From the NCBI GenBank assembly GCA_963705495.1, contig CAVPJQ010000003.1, positions 186,001 through 250,000 of the forward strand: a stretch of DNA of 64,000 bases, given 5' to 3'. Source of the stretch: DATBVX01 sp963705495 (lineage in GTDB: Bacteria; Pseudomonadota; Gammaproteobacteria; Steroidobacterales; Steroidobacteraceae). Position 1 is the first letter of the stretch. Every line of letters starts with the position of its first letter. The position numbers and the translations under genes were made by a program. Positions 1 through 10,570 of the stretch are shown here, one piece after another. A model generated the notes under the pieces. That model did not search any database. It saw nothing but the letters and a program-made list of their open reading frames with translations, and had not been told where the DNA came from.

Positions 1-765
1 GAGGAGATCCCGATCCTCACCAGCATCCCGCACACCGGAACCTTCGTTCCGGGTGAAATCGCCGCGCAGTTCGCGCGCGCGACTGCCGCGGCGGAGCTGA
101 TGACCGACTGGCACCTGCACGAACTGTATTCCTTCCTGCCCGATCTCGGTATCGATGTGATCCACGCGACTCATCATCGCTTCGTGGTCGACCTCAATCG
201 TCCCGCGGATTCGAGGCCTTTGTACCCGGGACGTTTCGAGACCACGCTGGTTCCGACCGAAACCTTTCAGGGCGAGCCCATCTGGCGCGTGCCACCGACC
301 CCGGGCGAAGTCGCGGTGCGCGTAGAGAAGTACCACCGTCCGTATCACGGCGCGCTGGAGAAGCGCCTGCGGGAAAAGGTTGCGCAATTCGGCCGCTGTT
401 ACCTGATCGATCTGCACAGCGTCGAATCGCGGGCGAGCCGACTGCACGGCGAACTGCACGAGGACGTTTATCTGGGCGATCGTGACGGCACGACGTGCGA
501 TGCCGTGCTTACGGAGCTGGTCCGCGACCTGTTTCGAGCCGAGAAGCTCAAGGTCAATGTGAATCAACCCTACAAAGGCGGATTCATCACCGCGCATTAC
601 TGCTCAGTGGAGAAAGCGCAAACACTGCAGATCGAAATGTGCCAGCGACTCTACATGGCCGAGGGCCAGCCGGCGGCCGCGACCACCCAGCCGCGCTTCG
701 CCGCGTTCCAGCGCGTGCTGGAAAGGATCTTCACGGGGCTGGCGGAGGCGGTCCGCGCGCCATAG
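1..765 (+). CDS. N-formylglutamate amidohydrolase family protein (5' partial)
   Basis: The frame is open from the first base of the window. Residues SIPHTG just inside the edge match the N-terminal SxPHxG signature of the family, so the true start lies upstream and the ATG at 100 is internal. Further family features are LIDLHSVES and NQPYKGGFITAHY, and the protein ends at 765. The family hydrolyses N-formylglutamate to glutamate and formate in histidine breakdown; related members act on other N-formyl or N-acyl amino acids. No hut gene is visible here, so the substrate is open. The family assignment is firm, the exact role is not. Confidence 0.85.
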   Translation, partial: EEIPILTSIPHTGTFVPGEIAAQFARATAAAELMTDWHLHELYSFLPDLGIDVIHATHHRFVVDLNRPADSRPLYPGRFETTLVPTETFQGEPIWRVPPTPGEVAVRVEKYHRPYHGALEKRLREKVAQFGRCYLIDLHSVESRASRLHGELHEDVYLGDRDGTTCDAVLTELVRDLFRAEKLKVNVNQPYKGGFITAHYCSVEKAQTLQIEMCQRLYMAEGQPAAATTQPRFAAFQRVLERIFTGLAEAVRAP

Positions 766-775
766 TCTCCCTGGC

Positions 776-2450
<1,675 letters not shown>

Positions 2451-2547
2451 GTTGCGAAGTGGTGGCTGGGCCGGAAAAAAGGCCGCGCATTATCCACCAA
2501 CCCCCTGTGTTAGGCTACCGCGTCCACTTGGGGGGTCTCGAATTCCG

Positions 2548-3510
2548 ATGGCGCACTCCACGCGCTCACCGGTGGCGCTCGTCGCCGGCGAAAAGATCGC
2601 GCGCTACGGGTTCGGCGACGGGCATCCGTTCGGCTACGACCGTCACGATGCCTTCATGCGCGAGCTGAAGGCGGAGTCACTCGACGCCGCCCTGCGGCAA
2701 CTCGAGCCGCGCACCGCCACGCGCGCAGAGCTCGCCACATTTCACACGCCCGCCTACATCGATCTGGTTGAGGAGCGCTCCGCCATTGGGCAGGGCTACC
2801 TCGATGCCGGCGACACCCCTGCATACCGGGGCATATTCGAGGCGGCCAGCAACGTGGTCGGGGCGACCCTGACCGCGGTGGAAACGGTGATGTCGGGCGA
2901 AGCGCACCGGGCGTTCATTCCGATCGCAGGCCTGCACCACGCTTCGCGTGGCCACGCGGCCGGATTTTGCGTTTTCAATGACTGCGGTGTTGCCGCCGAG
3001 ATTCTGCGCAGCCGCTTCGGACTGAAGCGAGTGGCGTACGTCGACATCGATGCCCATCACGGCGACGGCGTTTTCTACAGCTTCGAGGACGATCCGTACC
3101 TGCTGTTCGCTGACATCCACGAGGATGGCCGGTACCTTTACCCGGGCACCGGCGCCGCTTCCGAGACCGGAGTCGGGCGTGCCAAGGGCACCAAGTTGAA
3201 TCTGCCGCTGCCGCCCGGGGCGGGCGATGAGGAATTTCATCGCGCCTGGGACCGCATCGAGACCTATCTCGAGGAATCAGAACCCGAGTTCATCCTGTTC
3301 CAGTGCGGCGCGGACAGTCTGGAGGGCGATCCGATCACGCATCTGCGGCTCTCCGAAGAGGCGCATGCACATGCCGCGGCCCGGCTTTGCGCGCTCGCGA
3401 ACCGTTCCGCGCAAGGGCGCCTCGTGGCAATGGGCGGAGGCGGCTACAACCGCCGCAACCTCGCGCGCGCCTGGACTCGCGTCGTACGCTCACTGGTCGA
3501 GTCCGACTGA
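2548..3510 (+). CDS. Histone deacetylase family protein (AcuC/class II-like)
   Basis: About 320 residues of the zinc-dependent arginase/deacetylase fold. Visible motifs include the active-site HHASRGHAAGFCVFND and the metal-binding YVDIDAHHGDGVF, followed by a glycine-rich MGGGGYN near the C-terminus. Bacterial members remove acetyl groups from lysines (for example AcuC on acetyl-CoA synthetase) or from polyamines; the substrate cannot be read here. The frame is open from 2437, but the ATG at 2548 begins the recognisable N-terminus (MAHSTRSPVAL). It is divergent from ettA and lies just upstream of glyA. Confidence 0.85.
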   Translation: MAHSTRSPVALVAGEKIARYGFGDGHPFGYDRHDAFMRELKAESLDAALRQLEPRTATRAELATFHTPAYIDLVEERSAIGQGYLDAGDTPAYRGIFEAASNVVGATLTAVETVMSGEAHRAFIPIAGLHHASRGHAAGFCVFNDCGVAAEILRSRFGLKRVAYVDIDAHHGDGVFYSFEDDPYLLFADIHEDGRYLYPGTGAASETGVGRAKGTKLNLPLPPGAGDEEFHRAWDRIETYLEESEPEFILFQCGADSLEGDPITHLRLSEEAHAHAAARLCALANRSAQGRLVAMGGGGYNRRNLARAWTRVVRSLVESD

Positions 3511-3524
3511 TAAACTTCTCAGCC

Positions 3525-3554
3525 CTATAGCTGGAGCGACTATAGCTGGAGCGA
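3525..3554 (+). repeat. Perfect tandem duplication of 15 bp carrying the glyA ribosome-binding site
   Basis: The 15-mer CTATAGCTGGAGCGA occurs twice back to back (3525-3539 and 3540-3554), directly before the glyA ATG at 3558. Each copy holds a GGAG; the second is about 6 bases from the start codon. It could be a natural slippage duplication or an assembly artefact. Confidence 0.85.
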
Positions 3555-3557
3555 CTG

Positions 3558-4812
3558 ATGTTCGATGCGAAGATGACGGTGAGTGATTTCGATCCTGAAC
3601 TCAAGCGGGCTCTCGACGGCGAGCGCCGCCGGCAGGAAGAGCACCTGGAGCTGATCGCTTCGGAAAACTACACCAGCCCGCGCGTGCTCGCGGTCGCAAG
3701 GCTCGGTGCTGACCAACAAGTATGCGGAGGGCTACCCGGGTAAACGCTATTACGGCGGATGCGAATTCGTCGACATTGCCGAACAGCTCGCGATCGATCG
3801 GGCGAAGAAGCTATTCGGAGCCGCGTACGCGAACGTGCAGCCGCATTCGGGCTCACAGGCCAACGCGGCGGCGTACTTGGCGCTCATCAATCCCGGTGAC
3901 ACGCTCCTCGGCATGAGCCTCGACCAGGGCGGGCACCTGACGCACGGTGCCAAGGTCAATTTCTCCGGCCGCTACTTCAAGGCCGTTCAGTACGGACTCG
4001 ATCCCGCGACCGGGCTCATCGATTACGCGCAGGTGGAACGGCTCGCACAGGAGCATCGCCCCAAGCTGATCATCGCGGGCTTTTCCGCGTACTCGCGCGT
4101 CGTCGACTTCCCGCGTTTCCGGAAAATCGCCGACGAAGTCGGCGCCTATCTGCTGGTCGACATGGCGCACGTTGCGGGACTGTGTGCAGTTGGCCTGTAT
4201 CCCAACCCGGTAGCGATCGCCGACGTCACGACCACGACGACCCACAAGACGTTGCGCGGTCCGCGGGGAGGCATGATCCTCGCGCGCGCCAACCCGGAGA
4301 TCGAAAAGCGACTCAGCTCGCTGGTGTTTCCCGGCACCCAGGGCGGTCCGCTGATGCACGTGATCGCTGCGAAGGCTGTCGCGTTGCTCGAGGCGCTGCA
4401 GCCCGAGTTCGCCGATTATCAGCGCCAGATCCTGAGCAACGCCCGCACGATGTGCCGGGTGCTGATCGAGCGCGGGCACAAGATCGTTTCGGGCGGCACT
4501 GACAATCACCTGTTCCTGCTCGATCTCATCGACAAGAACCTCACCGGCAAGGATGCCGATGCGGCGCTTAATCAGGCGAACATTACGGTCAACAAGAATG
4601 CGGTACCGAACGATCCGCGTCCGCCGATGGTCACGAGCGGCCTGCGCATGGGCACGCCCGCCATCACGACGCGTGGCTTTCGCGAGCCGGAGGTGGAGCA
4701 GGTCAGCCATTGGATCGCGGACGTGCTCGCCGACCCTGCCAGCGAGGCTACACTGAAGCGGGTGCAGGGCGCCGTGATCGAGCTGTGCCATCGCTTCCCC
4801 GTGTACGCCTGA
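3558..4812 (+). CDS. glyA: Serine hydroxymethyltransferase (frameshifted)
   Basis: PLP enzyme converting serine and tetrahydrofolate to glycine and methylene-tetrahydrofolate, the main one-carbon source. The N-terminus has the signature EEHLELIASENYTSPRVLAV. The frame is then lost and resumes at about 3706 as LTNKYAEGYPGKRYYGGCEFVD. Downstream is the PLP-lysine region VTTTTHKTLRGPRGG. Removing one base near 3695 (in GGTCGCAAG) restores AVQGSVLTNKY and gives 417 residues, the same as E. coli GlyA. The gene is essential or nearly so in most bacteria, so a single-base consensus error is the likely cause. It heads a run with nrdR and the riboflavin genes. Confidence 0.92.
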
Positions 4813-4842
4813 GGTGCCCGCGGCGGTGCGGACTGCTCCGAC

Positions 4843-5385
4843 ATGCATTGCCCGTTCTGCGCACACGAAGAAACCAAGGTGATCGACTCGCGTCTCGCCG
4901 GCGAGGGCAGTCAGATCCGCCGGCGCCGCGAATGTCTGAAGTGCGCGGAACGTTTCACCACGTTCGAAAGCGCCGAGCTCGTCATGCCACACGTGGTCAA
5001 GAGCGATCGTGCGCGTGAGCCCTTCGATGAGCACAAGCTGCGCGCCGGCCTTCTCAAGGCACTGGAGAAGCGACCGGTGAGCAGTGAGGCTGTCGAAGAG
5101 GCAGTCAGCCGCATCTGTCACAAGATCCGCAATCTCGGCGAGCGCGAAGTGCAGGCGCGGCAGGTCGGCGAGCTGGTTATGGAAGAGCTGCGTCATCTCG
5201 ATGAGGTCGCGTACGTGCGTTTCGCCTCCGTGTATCGCAGCTTCCAGGATGTCGAGGCGTTTCGCGAGGAAGTCGAGCGCTTGCGACACCGCCGTCGCCG
5301 TGAAGGGAGCGCTGATCAGCTGCCGCTCCTGCCAGGCTCGGATGGCACGGGCACCACTGGCGGCGTGAAGGACAAGAAAGGCTGA
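4843..5385 (+). CDS. nrdR: Transcriptional repressor NrdR
   Basis: 180-residue zinc-ribbon/ATP-cone repressor of ribonucleotide reductase genes. The N-terminal ribbon CPFC...CLKC is followed by RFTTFE. The ATP-cone starts at about residue 49 (VVKSDRAREPFDEHKLRAG) and senses ATP/dATP. The location between glyA and ribD is the usual one in gammaproteobacteria. The start at 4843 puts MHCPFCAH at the N-terminus as in orthologues. The tail after about residue 150 is basic and glycine-rich and poorly conserved. Confidence 0.95.
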   Translation: MHCPFCAHEETKVIDSRLAGEGSQIRRRRECLKCAERFTTFESAELVMPHVVKSDRAREPFDEHKLRAGLLKALEKRPVSSEAVEEAVSRICHKIRNLGEREVQARQVGELVMEELRHLDEVAYVRFASVYRSFQDVEAFREEVERLRHRRRREGSADQLPLLPGSDGTGTTGGVKDKKG

Positions 5386-5388
5386 CTC

Positions 5389-6489
5389 GTGTCATTCAGC
5401 GACTTTGATCGGCGCTGCATGTTGCGCGCACTCGAGCTTGCCGAACGCGGGCTCAACACCACCGATCCCAATCCTCGCGTCGGCAGTGTCGTGGCGCGTG
5501 GGCAGACGATCATCGGCGAGGGCTGGCACGAGCGCGCCGGTGAGGCGCACGCTGAGATCGTAGCGCTGCGCGCCGCCGGTGAGGCGAGCCGTGGCGCCGA
5601 TCTCTACGTGACGCTCGAGCCGTGCAGTCATAGCGGGCGCACGCCACCCTGCGTCGATGCGTTGCTGCAGGCTGGTATCAGCCGCGTCGTATGCGCAATG
5701 GTCGATCCGAATCCGCGCGTGCACGGCTCCGGTATCTCACGCCTCAGGGATGCCGGCGTAAGTGTGGAATCGGGCCTGTGCGAGGTCGAGGCACGTGCTC
5801 TGAATCCCGGTTACATTCGCAGGATGGAGCGCGGACTGCCTTGGGTGCGCGTCAAGCTTGGCGCAAGTCTCGACGGTCGCACCGCGCTCGCCGAGGGCGA
5901 GAGTCGCTGGATCACCAGTGAGGAATCGCGCGCCGACGTGCAGGGTTGGCGGGCACGCAGCTCCGTGATACTCACGGGGTCAGGGACGGTGCTGAAGGAC
6001 AATCCGCGGCTGAACGCGCGCTCATCGGGAGCCCAGGTGCCAGCCCGCCAGCCGTTGCGTGTCGTGCTCGACACGCGGCTGCGCATAGCGCTCGATGCAC
6101 GCATCCTCGATGCGCCCGGGCGAGCACTCATTTTCACGAGCGCCGATGCGGCGCAACGAGCCCGGTTCGAGGCGCGCGGCATTGCAGTCGAGAGCCTGCC
6201 TCGCGAATCGCGCGGCCTGGATCTCGGCGCACTGATGAAACGGCTCGCGCAGCTGGAAATGAATGAAGTGTGGGTCGAATCGGGGCCGCGACTTGCCGGC
6301 GCATTGCTCGCCGCGGGCCTTGTCAACGAGATCGTGGCATACCTTGCGCCTTGCGTTCTCGGTTCATCCGCGCAGGCAATGTTCGCGCTTGAGCCGCTGG
6401 TCTCGCTGGAACAGCGCGTGAAGCTGCGCTTTCAGGACGTGCGTAGAATCGGCCCCGACATCCGGATCGTCGCGGAGTGCGCGGCGTAG
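5389..6489 (+). CDS. ribD: Bifunctional riboflavin deaminase/reductase RibD
   Basis: Catalyses the second and third steps of riboflavin synthesis: deamination of the pyrimidinone, then reduction of the ribosyl side chain. The N-terminal deaminase domain shows the zinc motifs HAEIVAL and EPCSHSGRTPPCVDALL. The C-terminal NADPH reductase domain begins around residue 145 (PWVRVKLGASLDGRTAL). At 366 residues it is a normal length. It starts with GTG at 5389, 3 bases after nrdR, and runs into ribE after 7 bases, implying co-transcription. Confidence 0.95.
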   Translation: MSFSDFDRRCMLRALELAERGLNTTDPNPRVGSVVARGQTIIGEGWHERAGEAHAEIVALRAAGEASRGADLYVTLEPCSHSGRTPPCVDALLQAGISRVVCAMVDPNPRVHGSGISRLRDAGVSVESGLCEVEARALNPGYIRRMERGLPWVRVKLGASLDGRTALAEGESRWITSEESRADVQGWRARSSVILTGSGTVLKDNPRLNARSSGAQVPARQPLRVVLDTRLRIALDARILDAPGRALIFTSADAAQRARFEARGIAVESLPRESRGLDLGALMKRLAQLEMNEVWVESGPRLAGALLAAGLVNEIVAYLAPCVLGSSAQAMFALEPLVSLEQRVKLRFQDVRRIGPDIRIVAECAA

Positions 6490-6496
6490 GCGAGCC

Positions 6497-7117
6497 ATGT
6501 TCTCGGGAATCATTCAGGCCATGGGAACTGTCAGTGCCCGCCGGGAGCGCGGTGGCGATCTCGAGCTCACGATCCATAGCGGTGCGCTCGACTTCGAGAG
6601 CGTTCGCATCGGCGACAGCATCGCCGTGAGCGGCGTGTGTCTCACGGTCACCGGGATTGCCACGTCGACCTTTGCGGCCGATGTATCGCGGGAAACGCTC
6701 GCGCGCACCACGCTCAAGCATCTCGTGCCGCAGAGCCGCGTCAACCTGGAGCTGGCACTCAAGGCGGGCGAACCCATCGGCGGGCACCTCGTATCGGGTC
6801 ATGTGGATGGTGTCGGGCGGCTCGTATCGCGGCACGCTGACGCGCGCTCCGAGCGCCTCGAATTCGAGCTCGAGCCTGAACTCGCCCGTTACGTGGCGCG
6901 CAAGGGGTCGATCTGCATCGACGGCGTCAGCCTCACTGTCAACGATGCCGAGAACACGCGTTTCGGTGTCAACCTCATCCCGCATACGCTCGCGGTGACG
7001 ACGCTCGGTGATCTCACCCCGGGTGCGCGCGTGAATCTCGAAGTCGACCTGATTGCTCGCTACGTCGAACGGCTGCTCGGGCACTCGACGGCGTCTTCGA
7101 CCAACGACCCCAACTGA
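6497..7117 (+). CDS. ribE: Riboflavin synthase alpha subunit
   Basis: Dismutates two molecules of 6,7-dimethyl-8-ribityllumazine to riboflavin and the pyrimidinedione. It has 206 residues with the expected internal two-fold repeat. Each lumazine-binding half has the GSI(A/C)(V/I)xGVxLTV pattern (residues near 40 and 135). The N-terminus MFSGIIQAMG is diagnostic. It follows ribD by 7 bases. Confidence 0.95.
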   Translation: MFSGIIQAMGTVSARRERGGDLELTIHSGALDFESVRIGDSIAVSGVCLTVTGIATSTFAADVSRETLARTTLKHLVPQSRVNLELALKAGEPIGGHLVSGHVDGVGRLVSRHADARSERLEFELEPELARYVARKGSICIDGVSLTVNDAENTRFGVNLIPHTLAVTTLGDLTPGARVNLEVDLIARYVERLLGHSTASSTNDPN

Positions 7118-7126
7118 GGGAATACC

Positions 7127-8488
7127 TTGGCTCTCTATCACGTCGCCGTGACTGGACGCGACCGTCGCCACCTGACGGAACTGGGAACCAAGCTCCGGGT
7201 CGTCGTCGTCGGTTATCGCGAGGAAAAGCGCGGCATCGTGGTCGATGCCTTTGTTCCTGCCGAGAAGATCGCGTGGCTGCAGCGACAAGGTTATGGCGTC
7301 ACGCGCATCGAGAGGGTGGACGCCCGCGATCGAAAGCGGCAGGCAGAAGGCCGCGCGGCGGTACAAACGCGGCTCAAGCGCGGACGCTATGGAGATGTCA
7401 TCTGGGGTGGGGGTTACCTCACGGCCGACGAGATCGAGCGCTGCATCGAGCTCGGCGTGCGGAACCACGCTGATTACTTCGAACGGTTCGCGTTGCCCCA
7501 CCTGACCTGGGAGAAGCGACGCTGCCACGCGGTGAGGATCGCCAAAGGCCGCGGCAAGAGACGCACCGCCGTCTGCTTCATCGGCGGCGTGCACGGTCGG
7601 GAGTGGGGCAGCCCGGACATCCTCGTCTACTTCGCGATACGGCTGCTGCGCGCTTACCGCGACCGCAAAGGCATCCGGCTCGGAAGCAAAGCCTTCTCGG
7701 CCGTGCAGATCCGCCAGATCGTCGAAACCAAGGACGTGATCATCTTTCCGCAGGTGAACCCGGATGGCCGGCGCTTCAGCATGGAGCGCCACCCAATGTG
7801 GCGGAAGAATCGGCGGCCGGCGCCGCGCGGACGCGGCCACCATTGCGTGGGCGTGGATCTCAACCGCAACTTCCCGTTCCTATGGCATTTCGATCGCCAC
7901 TTCGCCCCGGGCACCGTGCAGAGCTCATTCAAGCCGGGCGACTACGAGACGTACGTGGGGACCCGCCCGGCCTCCGAGCCTGAGACGCGCAACGTCATCT
8001 GGCTGCTCGACCGGTTTGCCAACATCCGCTACTTCGTCGACCTGCACAGCTACGGTGAAACGATCCTCCACAGCTGGGGGACGGACGAGAATCAGTCCCA
8101 CGATCCGAAGATGTCCTTCAGGAACCCCGCCTATGACGGCAAGCGAGGTTTGATCCATGACGACGTCTATCGGGAGCACATACGCGGGGCTGACCTGAAG
8201 GAAGCTCTGCGCATGGGCCGGGCGATGGCCGGTGCGATCCGGCTCGTACGGGGTCGAAAGTACCGGCTGCAGCAGTCCGTCGGCCTCTATCCGACCACGG
8301 CTTCCTCCGATGACTACGCCTACAGCCGCCACCTGGTCGACCCCACCAGGGGCAAGATCATTTCTTACACGATGGAATGGGGCCGCATTCGCGCGCGGAC
8401 ACCGTTTCATCCGCCCTACGACGAAATGCGCAAGGTCATGCGGGAAGTCACTGCGGGCCTGATCGAGTTCTGCCTGCAGGCAAAGTAA
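7127..8488 (+). CDS. M14-family zinc carboxypeptidase-like protein
   Basis: 453-residue metallocarboxypeptidase. Zinc ligands are His156 and Glu159 in GGVHGREW and His307 in FVDLHSYGE. The carboxylate-binding NRN lies around residue 246 (DLNRNFP), and the catalytic glutamate is probably Glu417 in SYTMEWGR. An N-terminal region of about 90 residues resembles a propeptide or accessory domain, but there is no signal peptide, so the protein is probably cytoplasmic. A TTG start at 7127 is supported by TGAGGGA just upstream. It sits 9 bases after ribE and so inside the riboflavin run, where no M14 enzyme is expected. The substrate is unknown. Confidence 0.8.
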   Translation: MALYHVAVTGRDRRHLTELGTKLRVVVVGYREEKRGIVVDAFVPAEKIAWLQRQGYGVTRIERVDARDRKRQAEGRAAVQTRLKRGRYGDVIWGGGYLTADEIERCIELGVRNHADYFERFALPHLTWEKRRCHAVRIAKGRGKRRTAVCFIGGVHGREWGSPDILVYFAIRLLRAYRDRKGIRLGSKAFSAVQIRQIVETKDVIIFPQVNPDGRRFSMERHPMWRKNRRPAPRGRGHHCVGVDLNRNFPFLWHFDRHFAPGTVQSSFKPGDYETYVGTRPASEPETRNVIWLLDRFANIRYFVDLHSYGETILHSWGTDENQSHDPKMSFRNPAYDGKRGLIHDDVYREHIRGADLKEALRMGRAMAGAIRLVRGRKYRLQQSVGLYPTTASSDDYAYSRHLVDPTRGKIISYTMEWGRIRARTPFHPPYDEMRKVMREVTAGLIEFCLQAK

Positions 8489-8516
8489 TTATTCAGGATT
8501 GGGTCGGTCGTTAGTC

Positions 8517-8726
8517 CTACGACGCCGGCTTTAGCTTTCCGTCTCTCTCGTACTGGGCTCGTTCACGCGCTGTCAGAACGAAGGTAAAACCCTTTCCGTC
8601 GTCCAACTCGGCAGAGCCGTCCCTGAGCTCGTGTATGCGATACACGCCGGGCGCCGCCGTGATGCGTACTCCCTGCTGATTCATGGGTGTGACGATGCCA
8701 GTCAATCTGATAACGGTTGTCTTCAT
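8517..8726 (-). CDS. Small hypothetical protein, 69 residues
   Basis: Short frame convergent with the M14 carboxypeptidase (28-base gap). A GAGGGA Shine-Dalgarno lies about 7 bases before the ATG at 8726. The product is soluble, starts MKTTVIRLTGIVTPM and ends in a charged tail (ARERAQYERDGKLKPAS). I recognise no family. The ribosome-binding site and balanced composition make it a plausible gene, but it is not proven. Confidence 0.5.
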   Translation of the reverse strand: MKTTVIRLTGIVTPMNQQGVRITAAPGVYRIHELRDGSAELDDGKGFTFVLTARERAQYERDGKLKPAS

Positions 8727-8936
8727 GGATCGGTCCCTCGATCGGGTCGGGGTGGAAGGGTTTGGGTGGAGACTACTCGATCCGGCTGAGCAATACGCGA
8801 TTCATCCGCCTGTCGGTGGGGGCGCGCTGGTGAGACGCGGACGTACATACGCCGGATGTGCCTGCTTGTCATTCTGCAACGCGCCACTTTGATCACTTCC
8901 CCCCGGATAGCCGGAGCGTCTGGCAGAATTCACGCC

Positions 8937-10040
8937 ATGGACAGCATCGATGAAATCATCGGCGAGGTCCGCGCCGGGCGCATGGTCGTGATCATGGACG
9001 ATGAGGCGCGCGAGAACGAGGCGGACCTGATCATGGCGGGCGAGGCGGCAACGCCGGAGGCGGTCGCCTTCTTCGTGCGCTACACCAGCGGCATCATCTG
9101 TCAACCGATGTTGCGCGAGCGGCTGCAGGAGCTGCGCCTGCCGCAGATGGTCCCGGAGAACACCGAGTCGCATCGCACGGCGTTCACGATCTCGGTCGAC
9201 TATCGTCACGGAACCACGACCGGCATCTCGGCGCACGATCGCGCCAAGACGATTCGCGCGCTCGCCGATCCGGCTTCCCAGCCGGATGATTTTGCCCGGC
9301 CCGGCCATATTTTTCCGCTGCGCTACACCGAAGGCGGGGTGCTGTGCCGAGCGGGCCACACGGAAGCGACTGTCGATCTCGTCCGGCTCGCTGGCTTTCG
9401 CACCTTCACCGGCATCCTGTGCGAGATCGTCAACGATGACGGCACGATGAAGCGCGGGGCCGAGCTCATCCGGTTTGCCGAAGCGCATCGGCTGAAAGTC
9501 GGGTCGATCGCGGACCTGATCCGTTATCGACTGAAGAAGGAGCGCTCGGTGGAGCGCATTTCGGAGCAGGAGGTGGAAACAGAATTCGGCCGTTTCCGGA
9601 TGTGCTGCTACGAGGACCATGTGAATCGCGACGTGCACATCGCACTGGTGCGCGGAACACTCGACGGACCGAATCCTCCGCTGGTACGCGTGCACCTGAC
9701 GGATACCCTGCGCGACGTGATCGGCATCCGCAGCGATCGTGGGTGGCCGCTGCGCGATGCATTGCATCGCATCGCTGAGGAGGGAAGCGGTGCCGTAGTC
9801 ATCCTGCGCCAGCCCGAAAGTCCACGCGACCTGGTCGAGGCAGTACGCACACTCGGAGCGAGCAAGACCGGCGGCAGCCGGCATGAAGGCGCGCGCGTGC
9901 TGCGCACGTACGGCATCGGCGCGCAGATCCTGCAGGATCTCGGTGTGACGCGCATGCGCGTATTGAGTGCGCCGCGCCAGATGGTGGGAATCTCCGCCTT
10001 CGATCTCGAGATCACGGAATACGTCGACAGCGAGTCTTGA
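8937..10040 (+). CDS. ribBX: RibBX-type 3,4-dihydroxy-2-butanone-4-phosphate synthase with inactive GTP cyclohydrolase II-like domain
   Basis: The N-terminal ~200 residues are a complete DHBP synthase, which makes the four-carbon precursor of the lumazine ring from ribulose 5-phosphate: DDEARENEADL, acidic metal-binding loop, RAGHTEATVDL. The C-terminal ~165 residues have the GTP cyclohydrolase II fold, but the zinc-binding Cys pattern expected after RVH (SEC...CDC in active RibA) is replaced by RVHLTDTLRDVIGIRSDRG, with no cysteine. Such RibB-X fusions lacking cyclohydrolase activity are known in proteobacteria. The first ATG of the conserved N-terminus is at 8937. A separate ribA must lie elsewhere. 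Confidence 0.9.
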   Translation: MDSIDEIIGEVRAGRMVVIMDDEARENEADLIMAGEAATPEAVAFFVRYTSGIICQPMLRERLQELRLPQMVPENTESHRTAFTISVDYRHGTTTGISAHDRAKTIRALADPASQPDDFARPGHIFPLRYTEGGVLCRAGHTEATVDLVRLAGFRTFTGILCEIVNDDGTMKRGAELIRFAEAHRLKVGSIADLIRYRLKKERSVERISEQEVETEFGRFRMCCYEDHVNRDVHIALVRGTLDGPNPPLVRVHLTDTLRDVIGIRSDRGWPLRDALHRIAEEGSGAVVILRQPESPRDLVEAVRTLGASKTGGSRHEGARVLRTYGIGAQILQDLGVTRMRVLSAPRQMVGISAFDLEITEYVDSES

Positions 10041-10084
10041 GGGTCGAGGTAAGCGCATCCGCTATACTGCCGACTGCTTCATCC

Positions 10085-10561
10085 ATGAATACCATTCACA
10101 CCATTGAAGGCGATCATCTGGCGCGCGACCTGCGATTCGCGATCGTCGCCTCGCGCTTCAATGAATTCATCGTCGAGAGCCTGATCCGTGGGGCGATCGA
10201 AACACTGCAACGCCACGGCGCATCCGAGAAGCAGATCGAGCTGATACGAGTCCCAGGCGCGTTCGAGATGCCGTTGACGGTCAAGAGGCTCCTCGCAGCT
10301 CGCCGGCATGATGCCGTCATAGCGCTCGGCGCCGTGATCCGCGGTGCCACGCCGCACTTCCAGTACGTCGCCGGTGAATGCGCGAGTGGACTGTCCCGGG
10401 TGGCGCTCGAGACGGGCGTCCCGATCGCCTTCGGTGTGCTCACGACCGACACGATGGAGCAGGCCGTGGAGCGCGCCGGCGCCAAGAGTGGCAACAAGGG
10501 TGCGCAAGCCGCGGTGACCGCGATCGAGATGGCGAATCTCCTGAGGCGCCTGGAAGGCTAA
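10085..10561 (+). CDS. ribH: 6,7-dimethyl-8-ribityllumazine synthase
   Basis: Condenses the RibD/phosphatase product with the RibB product, just before the RibE step. It has 158 residues, with VASRFNEFI near the N-terminus, VPGAFEMPL in the middle, and the substrate-binding LGAVIRGATPHFQYV. TATACT (10063-10068) precedes the ATG at 10085 and may be a local -10 element, but no good -35 is seen. nusB follows 9 bases after its stop. Confidence 0.95.
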   Translation: MNTIHTIEGDHLARDLRFAIVASRFNEFIVESLIRGAIETLQRHGASEKQIELIRVPGAFEMPLTVKRLLAARRHDAVIALGAVIRGATPHFQYVAGECASGLSRVALETGVPIAFGVLTTDTMEQAVERAGAKSGNKGAQAAVTAIEMANLLRRLEG

Positions 10562-10570
10562 GGACGGTCG

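Noticed and set aside
3690..3706. Programmed +1 frameshift in glyA, asd, prmB or ettA
   Set aside because: No slippery codon, stop or downstream structure common to the four sites, and none of these families is known to use programmed shifting.
3853..5289. Long open frame of 478 codons on the minus strand opposite glyA/nrdR
   Set aside because: It is a mirror frame of well-identified genes in GC-rich DNA; its low-complexity, Arg/Leu/His-rich product matches nothing known.
6323..7843. 506-codon open frame on the minus strand opposite ribE and the M14 gene
   Set aside because: It covers two recognised plus-strand genes and has a composition typical of an antisense shadow.
8727..8936. Possible FMN riboswitch before ribB
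   Set aside because: The conserved RFN-element boxes (AGGGGCAGGGTGAAATTCC-like core) are not present in the 210-base leader.
8802..10058. 418-codon open frame opposite ribB
   Set aside because: Antisense shadow of a complete, motif-bearing enzyme.
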